From assembly GCF_028747205.1 (NCBI RefSeq), contig NZ_CP112880.1, positions 4,402,001 through 4,466,000 on the forward strand: DNA of 64,000 nucleotides. The letters are read 5' to 3'. The position numbers and the translations under genes were made by a program. Below the pieces are notes generated by a model, which was not told where the DNA came from, searched no databases, and saw only the letters and a program-made list of their open reading frames with translations. Below are positions 42,620-51,052 of this stretch, in pieces. This stretch comes from Streptomyces sp. CA-278952 (GTDB lineage: Bacteria; Actinomycetota; Actinomycetes; Streptomycetales; Streptomycetaceae). How positions within the stretch are numbered: the stretch's first letter is position 1; each line of letters starts with the position of its first letter.

Positions 42620-43495
42620 ATGACCCCACAGATGGACAACACAACCCCCCATGAACCCAACGCGTCCGACGGGGCGTCGGGGGACCGGCGGCGGATCAGC
42701 CGCAAAGGTCTCCTGAAGGCCGCGTTCGTCGCGAGCGCCGCGCCCCTGCTCGCCGGAGGGGGCGTCGCGCTCGCCCGGGACGCCGCCTCGTCCGGGAACG
42801 GGCCGCTGGCCCCGACCCCGGAGTGCGACGACGGCGACGACACGACGCCTCCGCAGATGGAGGGGCCGTACTTCAAGCCCAACTCGCCCCGCCGCACCAG
42901 CCTGGTGACCCCGAGCACCCCCGGCGTACCGCTCACCGTGAGCGGCTACGTCTTCGGCCGGGCCTGCCGCCCCATCTCCGGGGCTCTGCTCGACTTCTGG
43001 CAGGCCGACGCCAACGGGTCCTACGACATGGCCCAGTTCGCCTTCCGGGGACATCAGTTCACCGGCACGGACGGGTCGTTCAGCCTCACCACCATCGTGG
43101 CGGGCCTCTACCCGGGCCGTACCCGGCACATCCATGTGAAGGCGCAGGCGCCCGGCGGGCGCATCCTCACCACCCAGCTGTACTTCCCGAACGAGCCGCG
43201 CAACAACACCGACGCGCTGTTCGACCCCGAGCTGCTGATGAACGTCCGCACCGTCGGGAACGGGCGCCAGGGCACCTTCGACTTCGTGCTGGACGTCGCC
43301 CAGACGCCCGGCCCGACCGATCCGCCCACCGATCCGCCTACCGATCCGCCGGGCGGCACCTGGTCGTCCGGCACCTCCTACCGCGCGGGTGACCGCGTGA
43401 CGTACGGCGGGGTCGCCTACCGCTGTCTGCAGGCACACCGGGCCATGTCGGGCTGGGAGCCGCCGAACGTCCCCGCGTTGTGGGAACGCGGGTAG
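42620..43495 (+). CDS. Secreted intradiol dioxygenase fused to CBM5/12
   Basis: This 291-aa protein has a twin-arginine signal (RRRISRKGLLKAAFVASAAP) and an intradiol ring-cleavage domain. Fe(III) ligands are probably Y84 (EGPYF), Y164 (LYPGRTR), H170 and H172 (RHIHVK). After a TDPP linker comes a CBM5/12 domain ending PNVPALWERG. The layout matches SACTE_2871 of Streptomyces sp. SirexAA-E, a secreted catechol dioxygenase whose binding domain holds lignin-like polymers. It probably cleaves catechols released from plant or insect aromatics. Tat export fits a metal cofactor loaded in the cytoplasm. Confidence 0.93.
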   Translation: MTPQMDNTTPHEPNASDGASGDRRRISRKGLLKAAFVASAAPLLAGGGVALARDAASSGNGPLAPTPECDDGDDTTPPQMEGPYFKPNSPRRTSLVTPSTPGVPLTVSGYVFGRACRPISGALLDFWQADANGSYDMAQFAFRGHQFTGTDGSFSLTTIVAGLYPGRTRHIHVKAQAPGGRILTTQLYFPNEPRNNTDALFDPELLMNVRTVGNGRQGTFDFVLDVAQTPGPTDPPTDPPTDPPGGTWSSGTSYRAGDRVTYGGVAYRCLQAHRAMSGWEPPNVPALWERG

Positions 43496-43524
43496 ACGAG
43501 GACACAGCGAGCGCACCACCGCCC

Positions 43525-43562
43525 GCGCCCCGTTCACGCCGTCCGGCGCGTGAACGGGGCGC
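43525..43562. terminator. 15-bp hairpin after dioxygenase gene
   Basis: GCGCCCCGTTCACGC (43525-43539) pairs perfectly with GCGTGAACGGGGCGC (43548-43562) around 8 nt. Confidence 0.85.
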
Positions 43563-43834
43563 TTCTCGCGTTCCCCCGCGAGGCCCCGCTCCCGGGCCCG
43601 GACGGCACCCTGCTCGCCACCTCGAAGAAGCCCGGCGAGAAGGGCGGCCAGGGAGTGGTCATGTGGACGGCCGACACGATGCGCCCCGACGGTGTGCGGG
43701 TCGTCGTCTCGGCCTTCACCTCCGGCGAGCAGTCGAGTCCCGCCACCCGGCCCACGCCCACGCCCGCGCTCACGATGGACCAGCTCACCGCCCTGGCCAT
43801 CAGCCCGCAATGGCCGAGGCTCCAGCAGCGGTAG
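43550..43834 (+). pseudogene. C-terminal remnant of a Streptomyces secreted-protein gene
   Basis: Residues from GPDGTLLATSKKPGEKGG to the stop (QGVVMWTADTMRPDGVRVVVSAF, then PALTMDQLTALAISPQWPRL) resemble the C-terminus of larger Streptomyces secreted or lipoproteins as I remember them. No signal peptide or N-terminal domain precedes them, and the only start codon sits inside the terminator hairpin at 43525-43562. A truncated gene is the best reading. Confidence 0.5.
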
Positions 43835-43892
43835 GGCGCGTCCCGCGGACCGGACCCGCGGCGCCCGGCATGCCTCAGCCACGCCACGGGCG

Positions 43893-45569
43893 TCATTTGG
43901 AGTCCGCGTACCGCTCCACCACCGCCGTCGTGAAGGGGAACCGCACCGGCGTCCGACCGAAGGCGGTCCGCCCGGCCAGCTCGCCCGCCGCGCGGATCGC
44001 CTCGGCGACGGCCCCGGTCTCCCCGGCCGGGCAGTGCACGATCACCTCGTCGTGCTGGAAGAACACCAACTGCGCCCGCAGCCCCTGCTCATGGAGCGCC
44101 CGGCGGAGCGCGGCCAGCAGCAGCAGCGCCCAGTCGGCCGCGCTGCCCTGCACCACGAAATTACGGGTGAAGCGCCCCCGGGCCCGCGCCGGACCGCCGT
44201 CCGGCGCGGCCCCGGAGCCCTCGGGACCCTCCTGGGGAAGGCCCGCCTCCTCGTCCTGCCCCGCCAGCGCGACCGGCGGGCTGGTCCGGCCCAGCCAGGT
44301 CCGCACCACCCGCCCCTCCTCGCCCGCCCGCGCCGCGTCGTCGACATAGGCGACGGCGAGCGGGAAGCGGCGGCGCAGGGCGGCCAGGTTCTTCAGTCCG
44401 TCCCCGGACGTCTGGCCGTAGATCGCCCCGAGCAGCGCCAGCTTGGCGTGGTCGCGGTCGCCGGAGAACGCCCGGTCGGACAGGGCCTTGTAGAGGTCGC
44501 CGTCATGACCGGCCACCTCCATCAGGCCCCGGTCGCGGGAGATCGCCGCCAGCACCCGGGGCTCCATCTGGTCGGCGTCCGCGACGACGAGCCGCCACCC
44601 CTCGTCGGCGACGACGGCCTGGCGGATCACCTTGGGGATCTGGAGGGCCCCGCCGCCGTTGGTCGTCCAGCGGCCGCTGACCGTGCCGCCCGGCTGGTAC
44701 TCCGGGCGGAAGCGGCCCTCGCGCACCCAGTCCTGGAGCCAGGACCAGCCGTGCGCCGTCCAGATCCGGTACAGCTTCTTGTACGCGATCAGCGGCTCGA
44801 CCGCCGGATGGTCCAGCTCCTCCAGCTCCCAGCGCCGGGTCGACTTCACCGCGATGCCCGCCTGCGCGAACGCCTTCACCACATCGGCCGGCAGGTCGGG
44901 GCGGACCCTTCGGCCGAACGCCGCCGACACCTCGTCCGCCAGCTCGGCGAGCCTGCGGGGCTCGCCGCCGCCCGCGTACCGCTCGCCCAGCAGCCCGTTC
45001 AGCAGCTCCCGGTGGACGTCGGCGCGCCAGGGCAGCCCGGCCCGGTGCATCTCGGCGGCCACGAGCATCCCCGCCGACTCCGACGCGGTCAGCAGGCGCA
45101 TCCGGTCCGGGTGCTCCGCCGCGTCGTGACGGCGCACCTGGTCCGCGTAGACCCGCAGGAGCCCCTCGAACGGCACCCCGGGGCCCGACGGCGGCTCGAA
45201 GAGGGAGGACTGCGCGCCCGGTTCGGCGGACCGGGCGGGCGGGTCGGGCGGCACCGGCGCGTTGTCGAGCCGGGCGAGAGCGGCGGCGGCGGAACGGGGC
45301 TCGCCGAGCCGCCCGGCGTGCCCGAGCAGCAGCAGCTCGGCGCACTCGATGTCGTAGCACCGCTCGACCCGGACCCCGGCGGCCAGCAGCCGGGGGTAGA
45401 TCTCGGCGGTCGACCGCCACACCCAGCGCACCACGTCGGGCCGGGAGCGGACCGCCTCGACGAGGTCGGCCTCGGCGAGGACCGGCCCGGCGGGCACGCC
45501 GTCCCGGGCCAGCGGCGCGAGCAGCGCCCCGCCCCCGTCCGCAGCCGCCACCGCCCACCGTTCGGTCAT
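43893..45569 (-). CDS. PolA-like family A DNA polymerase (second copy type)
   Basis: This 558-aa protein is annotated in actinobacteria as a bifunctional 3'-5' exonuclease/DNA polymerase. Polymerase motif A is VADADQMEPRVLAAIS, motif B RDHAKLALLGAIYGQTSG and motif C FFQHDEVIVHC, so the catalytic Asp, Arg, Lys, Tyr and His-Asp-Glu residues are present. It has no 5' nuclease domain. The N-terminal ~170 residues keep the exonuclease-like layout (YDIECAELLLLGHAG), but I see no clear DxE pair. The start is the ATG at 45569. It probably works in repair rather than replication. Confidence 0.9.
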   Translation of the reverse strand: MTERWAVAAADGGGALLAPLARDGVPAGPVLAEADLVEAVRSRPDVVRWVWRSTAEIYPRLLAAGVRVERCYDIECAELLLLGHAGRLGEPRSAAAALARLDNAPVPPDPPARSAEPGAQSSLFEPPSGPGVPFEGLLRVYADQVRRHDAAEHPDRMRLLTASESAGMLVAAEMHRAGLPWRADVHRELLNGLLGERYAGGGEPRRLAELADEVSAAFGRRVRPDLPADVVKAFAQAGIAVKSTRRWELEELDHPAVEPLIAYKKLYRIWTAHGWSWLQDWVREGRFRPEYQPGGTVSGRWTTNGGGALQIPKVIRQAVVADEGWRLVVADADQMEPRVLAAISRDRGLMEVAGHDGDLYKALSDRAFSGDRDHAKLALLGAIYGQTSGDGLKNLAALRRRFPLAVAYVDDAARAGEEGRVVRTWLGRTSPPVALAGQDEEAGLPQEGPEGSGAAPDGGPARARGRFTRNFVVQGSAADWALLLLAALRRALHEQGLRAQLVFFQHDEVIVHCPAGETGAVAEAIRAAGELAGRTAFGRTPVRFPFTTAVVERYADSK

Positions 45570-45745
45570 GGGTGCGAGTCTGGCACCCGCCACTGACAGC
45601 GCCCCGGAGGCGGGGCGCGCCGGGTCGCCGGCGGGCACGGGCCGCCGGTGGCACGTGCGCACCGTGGGCCGGGACGGCTCCCGCTTCCGTTGCTCCGCAG
45701 AAGGGGCGCGCGGGCCGTGCGAGCGGTGCGCCTACCCTTGGCCGG

Positions 45746-46918
45746 ATGGAATCGGTGATCGACCGGGCGTGTGCGGCGGCCCTCTACGTGGCGGGCGACG
45801 CCGCCCTCGACACCGGGGCCTCCCTGCTCGCCGCCGCCCCGGAGGCGGACGCGGAGGCGCACCGGCGCGGCGAGGAGTTCGTGCGCCGGGCATGGGACCG
45901 GGGCTGGCACCCGGCCGACCTGGTCCGGTTCGTCCGTCATGAGCTGGACGAGCGGCGGGCGGCGCTGGCCGCGACCCTGATCGCCGCCGAGACCGCCCGG
46001 TACGCGGAGCTGCCGCCCCGCTGGCGCCGGCAGCTCGCCGAGCTGCCCGACCCCGTGCCGCGCAACCGCCCCGACCGGTTCCGGTACGCGGGTGACCTGC
46101 TGGAGCTGTACCGGCTGCTGCTGCGGCTGCCCGCCATCGAACCCGTGGGACCCCCGCCCGGCGCCGCCGCCGACCATCTGCACCGGCCGCCCGCCGCCGA
46201 CGAGCCCCGCATGCTCACCCGGATCCGGGCGCTGCTGGCGAAGGCGGAGGCGACAGGCTTCCCGGAGGAGGCCGAGGCGCTGACCACCAAGGCCCAGGAG
46301 CTGATGGCCCGGCACAGCATCGACGAGGCCCTCCTCGCCGCGCGGACGCAGAGCCGCGAGACCCCGGGCGCCTGCCGGATCGGGGTGGAGCCCCCGTACG
46401 AGAGCGCCAAGGCGATCCTGCTCGACGCCGTCGCCTCCGCGAACCGCTGCCGGGCCGTGTGGAACGACGATCTCGGCTTCACCACGGTCGTCGGCTTCGA
46501 GCCGGACCTGGAGGCCGTCGAGCTGCTGTTCACCTCGCTGCTCGTCCAGGGGGCGGCCGCGATGACCCGGGCGGAGGCCGGGCAGCGCGCCGGGGGACGC
46601 AAGCGGACCAAGACCTTCCGGCAGGCGTTCTGGATGGGGTACGCCCAGCGGCTCGGCCGCCGGCTCGCCGACGGCGCCGAGCGGGCCACGGCGGCGGCCG
46701 ACGGCGCGGACGCGGCCCCGGCCGGTGAGCTGCTGCCGGTGCTGGCCGCCCGGGACGTCGCGGTCACCGACGCCGCCGGGCGGATGTTCCCGAGGACCAC
46801 CACGTCACGGGTCCGCGGCGTCACCGACCTGGACGGCTGGACGCACGGCACCGAGGCCGCCGACCGGGCCCACACCGGCGGCACGCCCCACCGACCCGAT
46901 GGCGAAATCATGTCCTAA
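45746..46918 (+). CDS. DUF2786 domain protein
   Basis: This 390-aa soluble protein carries the DUF2786 motif MLTRIRALLAKAEATGFPEEAEALTTKAQELMARHSID at about residues 155-192. A C-terminal domain (FRQAFWMGYAQRLGRRL) also found in phage and plasmid proteins follows. DUF2786 proteins occur widely in phages and actinobacteria and are of unknown function, perhaps DNA-associated. It is divergent from the PolA-like gene across 176 bp. Confidence 0.88.
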   Translation: MESVIDRACAAALYVAGDAALDTGASLLAAAPEADAEAHRRGEEFVRRAWDRGWHPADLVRFVRHELDERRAALAATLIAAETARYAELPPRWRRQLAELPDPVPRNRPDRFRYAGDLLELYRLLLRLPAIEPVGPPPGAAADHLHRPPAADEPRMLTRIRALLAKAEATGFPEEAEALTTKAQELMARHSIDEALLAARTQSRETPGACRIGVEPPYESAKAILLDAVASANRCRAVWNDDLGFTTVVGFEPDLEAVELLFTSLLVQGAAAMTRAEAGQRAGGRKRTKTFRQAFWMGYAQRLGRRLADGAERATAAADGADAAPAGELLPVLAARDVAVTDAAGRMFPRTTTSRVRGVTDLDGWTHGTEAADRAHTGGTPHRPDGEIMS

Positions 46919-46956
46919 GTCGAGCTTGTCCGAGATTGCACGGCTAGGCTCGACCC

Positions 46957-49083
46957 ATGAGCTGGCTCCGGGCGCTGAAGGAGACCGCCCGCTCGGGGCT
47001 GGAGATCGAGCGGCAGAGGCTGGAACCCCTCATCGCCCTGCGCGGTGCGGCCGGCCTCGCCCTCGTCGTCGGGGCCGGCCTCGTGCTGTTCGGGCCGGAG
47101 ATCGCGGCCAGCTCCGCGTTCGGCGCGTTCCAGGCGGCCCTCGCCACCTTCCAGCGCAGTTGGCGGCCCCGCCCCGTACTCGCCCTCGTCTCCGGCGTGA
47201 GCCTCGCCGTCTCGACGTTCGTCGGCTACGTCAGCGGCGCGCACGTCGTGCTCTTCCTGTGCCTCCTCGGCGCCTGGACCTTCCTCGCCGGACTGGCCTG
47301 GGCGGCGGGCCCCACGGGCGGCATCATCGCCGCGTCCAACGTCGCGATCATGCTGGTGACGATCACCCTGCCCACCTCGGTCGTGGACGCCGCCGCCCAC
47401 GCCGTGATGATCGTCGTCGGCGGGGTCGTGCAGGCGGCGCTCATCGTCCTCTTCCCGGTCCGCAGATGGGGCGCCCAGCGCGACGCGCTCGCCGACGCCC
47501 TGGCCGCCGAGGCCGACTACGCCCGGCGGCTGCGCCACGACCCGGTCGCCCCCTTCGACCCGCTGCCCCTGATGACCGCCCGCAGCGCCGCCGCCGTCAC
47601 CCCGCGCGAGGCCCGCCGCCGCCCCGCCGAACTGCACGGGGCCCGGGGGATCGCCGAGCGGCTGCGCCCGGTGCTCGCCTCGCTCGCGGACCCGGCGATG
47701 GGGGTGCCCGGCGACGGTCTCGAGCGGCTCTGGGTGAACGAGCTGCTGGGCGCGGCCGGATCGGTCCTGGACGCCGCCGCGCGCGCCGTCCGGCACGGCG
47801 AGCCCGTCCACCTCTCCGCCACGGACCTGGGCGTCCTGAAGACCCCCGACAACGATGTGATCCTCGTCGGCCCCGCCCGCCGCGCCGCCGACCGGCTCTC
47901 GGCCCTGCTCGACGACGTCCTGGAGATCGCCGAGGGCACCGGGACCGACAGCGGGGTCCCCTCCGGCCTCGCCCCGGACACCCGGCACCGGCCCACGCTG
48001 CTGAAACTAATCCCGGTGGTGCTGGCCTCGATGCGCCGCGAGCTGCACCACGGCTCGCCGATCCTGCGCCACGCCATCCGGGTCGCGGTGGTCGCCGTCT
48101 GCGGGTACTTCGTCGGCGAGGCCGTGCCGCTCGGCCACGGCTACTGGGCCCCGATGACCGCCGTCATGGTGATGCGGCCCGAGTTCTCCCAGACGTACTC
48201 CCGCGCGGCGGGACGCTTCGGCGGCACCCTGGTCGGCGTCGGGCTCGCCACCGCCGTCGTGCAGACCGCGAGCCCCGACGCCCGGCTCTCCGCGCTCCTC
48301 GCGGTGGTCTGCGCCTGGCTGATGTACCTGCTGATGCGCACCGGCTACGCGGTCGGCCAGGTCTGCGTCGCCGCGTACGTCGTCTTCCTGCTCGGCATGG
48401 CCGGCGGCGACTGGTCCCAGACCGTCACCGAGCGCATCGTCCTGACGCTCGTCGGCGGACTCCTCGCGATGATCTCGTACGCCCTCTACCCGGCCTGGGA
48501 GACCCCGCGGCTGCGCGACCGGCTGGCCGAGTGGCTGGTGGCGGACGGGCGGTACGCGGCCACGGTCGTCGACCGGTACGCGGACCCCGCCTCCCGCGAC
48601 GCCGAGGACGTCCGGGACGCCCTGATCGCCACCCGGGAGGCCCGTGTGGCGTGGCAGGAGGCGCTGGCGACCGCCCAGCACGAGCCCGTACGCCACCGGG
48701 GCATCTCCCGGGCCGCCGCGACCGACGCCCAGCTCGCGCTGGCCCAGCTGGGCCGGTCCGCGATGGTCCTGGAGGCCCATCTGCCGGCCAGGTCGGCCGA
48801 GCCGGTGCCCGGCGCCGCCCAGCTGGCCGAGGCGTTGCGCCGGGCCACCGAGAAGGGCGCCAAGGCGGTACGGGAGCGGCGGCTGCCCGACTGGCAGCCG
48901 GTGGTGGACGCGGTGGCCCACTGGGACATGCCCACTCCGACGGACGACGGCACGACCCCCGTCGGCGACCCGGTTGTGCGCCGGGGCGCGGCGCTGCTCC
49001 TGGACGCGTTGGAGGAGTTCACCCGGGCTCTGGACGAGCGGGGCGGCTCCACCCGGGTCAGCAGCACGCTGGCCGAGGGCTGA
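46957..49083 (+). CDS. FUSC-family aromatic acid exporter-like membrane protein
   Basis: This 708-aa protein has two hydrophobic blocks. One near residues 30-170 has five or six segments (LVVGAGLVLFGPEIAASSAFGAF). The second near residues 370-520 has the FUSC_2 pattern (GHGYWAPMTAVMVMRPEFSQTYSRAAGRFGGTLVG). Soluble regions lie between and after them. Members of the FUSC/AaeB family export aromatic acids or fusaric acid. It starts with the ATG at 46957, 38 bp after the DUF2786 gene. Substrate unknown. Confidence 0.92.
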   Translation: MSWLRALKETARSGLEIERQRLEPLIALRGAAGLALVVGAGLVLFGPEIAASSAFGAFQAALATFQRSWRPRPVLALVSGVSLAVSTFVGYVSGAHVVLFLCLLGAWTFLAGLAWAAGPTGGIIAASNVAIMLVTITLPTSVVDAAAHAVMIVVGGVVQAALIVLFPVRRWGAQRDALADALAAEADYARRLRHDPVAPFDPLPLMTARSAAAVTPREARRRPAELHGARGIAERLRPVLASLADPAMGVPGDGLERLWVNELLGAAGSVLDAAARAVRHGEPVHLSATDLGVLKTPDNDVILVGPARRAADRLSALLDDVLEIAEGTGTDSGVPSGLAPDTRHRPTLLKLIPVVLASMRRELHHGSPILRHAIRVAVVAVCGYFVGEAVPLGHGYWAPMTAVMVMRPEFSQTYSRAAGRFGGTLVGVGLATAVVQTASPDARLSALLAVVCAWLMYLLMRTGYAVGQVCVAAYVVFLLGMAGGDWSQTVTERIVLTLVGGLLAMISYALYPAWETPRLRDRLAEWLVADGRYAATVVDRYADPASRDAEDVRDALIATREARVAWQEALATAQHEPVRHRGISRAAATDAQLALAQLGRSAMVLEAHLPARSAEPVPGAAQLAEALRRATEKGAKAVRERRLPDWQPVVDAVAHWDMPTPTDDGTTPVGDPVVRRGAALLLDALEEFTRALDERGGSTRVSSTLAEG

Positions 49084-49129
49084 GCGGCTCCCGGCGGGCG
49101 GGAGGGTGGGCGTCAGGCCGCGTCGGCCG

Positions 49130-49666
49130 TCAGGGCGCGGGGATCCCGGGCAGGTCCGGGGCCTCGGGGAGGTCCGGCAGGCCGGGGAGTGAGGGCATGC
49201 CGCTCGGCAGCTTGCCCGGGTCGGCCTTGGCGAGGGTGTCCTTGACGCCGCCGTCCCACGAGAGGACCAGCTTCGTGCCGTCCACGGAGTCGATCGCGCC
49301 CATCGTGCGGTCGGTGGAGCCGCCGGTGCACTTCAGCGCCAGCATCGGATCGCCGCCCATGTCCTTGACGTCGCCCTGGCACACGGACTGATCGGCGACC
49401 AGGGCGACCTTGCGGGCGCTGACGGACACCGTGACGTTCTTGCCGTCCGTCAGCCCCACCCAGGTGCCCTCCAGCGCCGCGGCGTCCACGGTGCCGCTGC
49501 CGGCGGACTCCCCGGAGCCGTTCCCGCCGCCGCTCCCGGGCGTCGCGCTCGCCGCGGAATCCGCGCCGGAATCCTTGCTCGCGTCGTCGCCGCCGCAAGC
49601 GGTCAGCGTCAGCGCGGCGGCCAGAGCGGCGACCGCGACGGCGCCGGTGCGTAGAGAGCTGGTCAC
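49130..49666 (-). CDS. Small secreted lipoprotein, hypothetical
   Basis: This 178-aa protein has a signal peptide and lipobox LTACGG. A Gly/Ser/Asp-rich linker and a ~100-residue domain (GTWVGLTDGKNVTVSVSARKVALV...QSVCQGDV) follow, and the tail repeats a PGLPDLPEAPDLPGIP pattern. Two cysteines may form a disulphide. Function is unknown. The start is the GTG at 49666. Confidence 0.85.
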   Translation of the reverse strand: MTSSLRTGAVAVAALAAALTLTACGGDDASKDSGADSAASATPGSGGGNGSGESAGSGTVDAAALEGTWVGLTDGKNVTVSVSARKVALVADQSVCQGDVKDMGGDPMLALKCTGGSTDRTMGAIDSVDGTKLVLSWDGGVKDTLAKADPGKLPSGMPSLPGLPDLPEAPDLPGIPAP

Positions 49667-49826
49667 GTGGAGTTCCCCCTTGCTGTTTTCCGGTCGAAAG
49701 ACCGCGCCACGTTACCAAGGTCCGCAACGATCAACTCCCTTGAGCGGGAGCGAAATAGGCGTGCCGTTCGTCTCTCTTCCCGGAGGGCGCGCCCGGTGTG
49801 GAAAAGCCTGTAATCAAAGGAACACC

Positions 49827-49846
49827 GCGCGTGCACGTGCATCTGC
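49827..49846 (+). promoter_or_regulatory. 20-bp motif, copy 1 (DUF397 promoter)
   Basis: GCGCGTGCACGTGCATCTGC lies 75 bp before the DUF397 start. The same 20 bases occur on the minus strand at 50865-50884 before the ATPase gene. Extra TGCAT elements follow it (TCATGCATTGGCAT). Confidence 0.75.
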
Positions 49847-49921
49847 TCATGCATTGGCATATGAACAGAGCTATGATCCGAGCTAGTTGACACTTGCACC
49901 TTGCAACTCGGGGAGCGTCCT

Positions 49922-50164
49922 GTGCACCACGTGTACAACGGCATGGCGGCCACAGAGCTTCGCGGAGTCGTCTGGCAGAAGAGCAGGCACAGCAACTCCC
50001 AGGGATCCTGTGTGGAGTTCGCGCGGCTGCCCGGAGGGAATGTGGCGATGCGGAACTCCCGTCACCCCGACGGGCCCGCCCTCGTCTATACGCCCGCGGA
50101 GATAGAGGCGCTGCTGCTCGGCGTCAAGGACGGCGAGTTCGACCACCTCGCCGCCGGCGCCTGA
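49922..50164 (+). CDS. DUF397 protein of a WhiJ/Scr-type module
   Basis: This 80-aa protein has the DUF397 signature (VVWQKSRHSNSQGSCVEFARL, then VAMRNSRHPDGPALVYTPAEIEALL). The GTG at 49922 follows GGGGAG. DUF397 proteins partner with Xre/DUF5753 regulators in Streptomyces and have been proposed to act as toxin- or cofactor-like partners that tune development and antibiotics. An Xre/DUF5753 gene and an ATPase gene lie just downstream. Confidence 0.92.
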   Translation: MHHVYNGMAATELRGVVWQKSRHSNSQGSCVEFARLPGGNVAMRNSRHPDGPALVYTPAEIEALLLGVKDGEFDHLAAGA

Positions 50165-50200
50165 CCCGGGTCGGGCCCGTGACGGGCCTGACCCGGGTGC

Positions 50201-50734
50201 TCACGGACCCGGCTTCGGGTTCTCCTTCTCCTGGAGCCGGAAAAGGGCCCAGACGACCTTGCCGTACAGCGGGCCCGAAGGCAGTTCTCCGAGCTGTACG
50301 GGAGAGGGGTGCCAGCCCCAGCTGTCGCTGACGCATTCCACCAGAAACAGTCCGCGGCCGGATTCGGCGGAATCCGCCGCCCGGCCCGCCGCCGGGCTCT
50401 CCCGGCTGGGGTCGCGCACGGCGCACACCAGTCGCGAGGTCCAGCGCATCAGATGCAGCCGCACCGGCGGGTCCGTCAATTCCCGCGGCGGATCGCCGGG
50501 CAGCGCGTGGCGCAGGGCGTTGGTGACGAGTTCGGACACCACCAGGGCGACATCGTCGAAACGGTCGCCCAGCTCCCATCGCTCCAGCGTCGACCGGGTG
50601 AACTTCCGTGCCCCGCCGACCGCTTCGTAGCGTGCGGGCAGAGCGCAGGACGCCGATCCGGCAACCCCTGAGGGGTCGGTGGGGGGAAGCCCCTGCCGTA
50701 ACGGCTCGAGCATCGTCGATCCATTCGTCCCCAT
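50201..50734 (-). CDS. Anti-sigma-factor-like ATP-binding protein (HATPase)
   Basis: This 177-aa protein is a single GHKL ATPase domain of the RsbW/SpoIIAB type (ALVVSELVTNALRHA as N-box, RGLFLVECVSDSWGW as G-box). It lacks kinase dimerisation and receiver domains. Such proteins in Streptomyces act as anti-sigma regulators and are a usual third member of DUF397/Xre clusters (AbaA-like). The start is the ATG at 50734. The 20-bp motif lies 130 bp upstream. Confidence 0.9.
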   Translation of the reverse strand: MGTNGSTMLEPLRQGLPPTDPSGVAGSASCALPARYEAVGGARKFTRSTLERWELGDRFDDVALVVSELVTNALRHALPGDPPRELTDPPVRLHLMRWTSRLVCAVRDPSRESPAAGRAADSAESGRGLFLVECVSDSWGWHPSPVQLGELPSGPLYGKVVWALFRLQEKENPKPGP

Positions 50735-51052
50735 ACGAGGCACTCCCGGGATTCGCGGCTGTAGCGGCACTGCCTGTAGCGGTACTGCGGGGGGTACAGC
50801 GGCACAACACGAGCACGCAGGTGCGCGAGGACCATGCTTCCGAATGCGCAGGGCAGATGCAAGGGCAGATGCACGTGCACGCGCCGGACCTGCCCGATAC
50901 CGTGGTGGTTCCGGGGTATTTCTTCCCGCGGTCAGTTTCGGGCGCTTCCTAAACGTCTTCCCATTTCCGTAATCGAATGAGTACGGGCTGAAGCGTTTTG
51001 GTGGCAGAATCCGGCACTCGGGGTTGGGGGGCTCCGGGTGCCAGGGGAAGCG
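50735..51052. other. 318-bp divergent region between ATPase and Xre genes
   Basis: It holds copy 2 of the 20-bp motif at 50865-50884, preceded on the plus strand by short GCAGATGCA repeats (50851-50870), plus an AGGGGAAG ribosome site for the Xre gene. No gene is visible. Confidence 0.6.
50865..50884 (-). promoter_or_regulatory. 20-bp motif, copy 2 (ATPase/Xre promoter)
   Basis: Exact reverse complement of the motif at 49827-49846. It points toward the ATPase gene, as copy 1 points toward the DUF397 gene. Confidence 0.75.
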
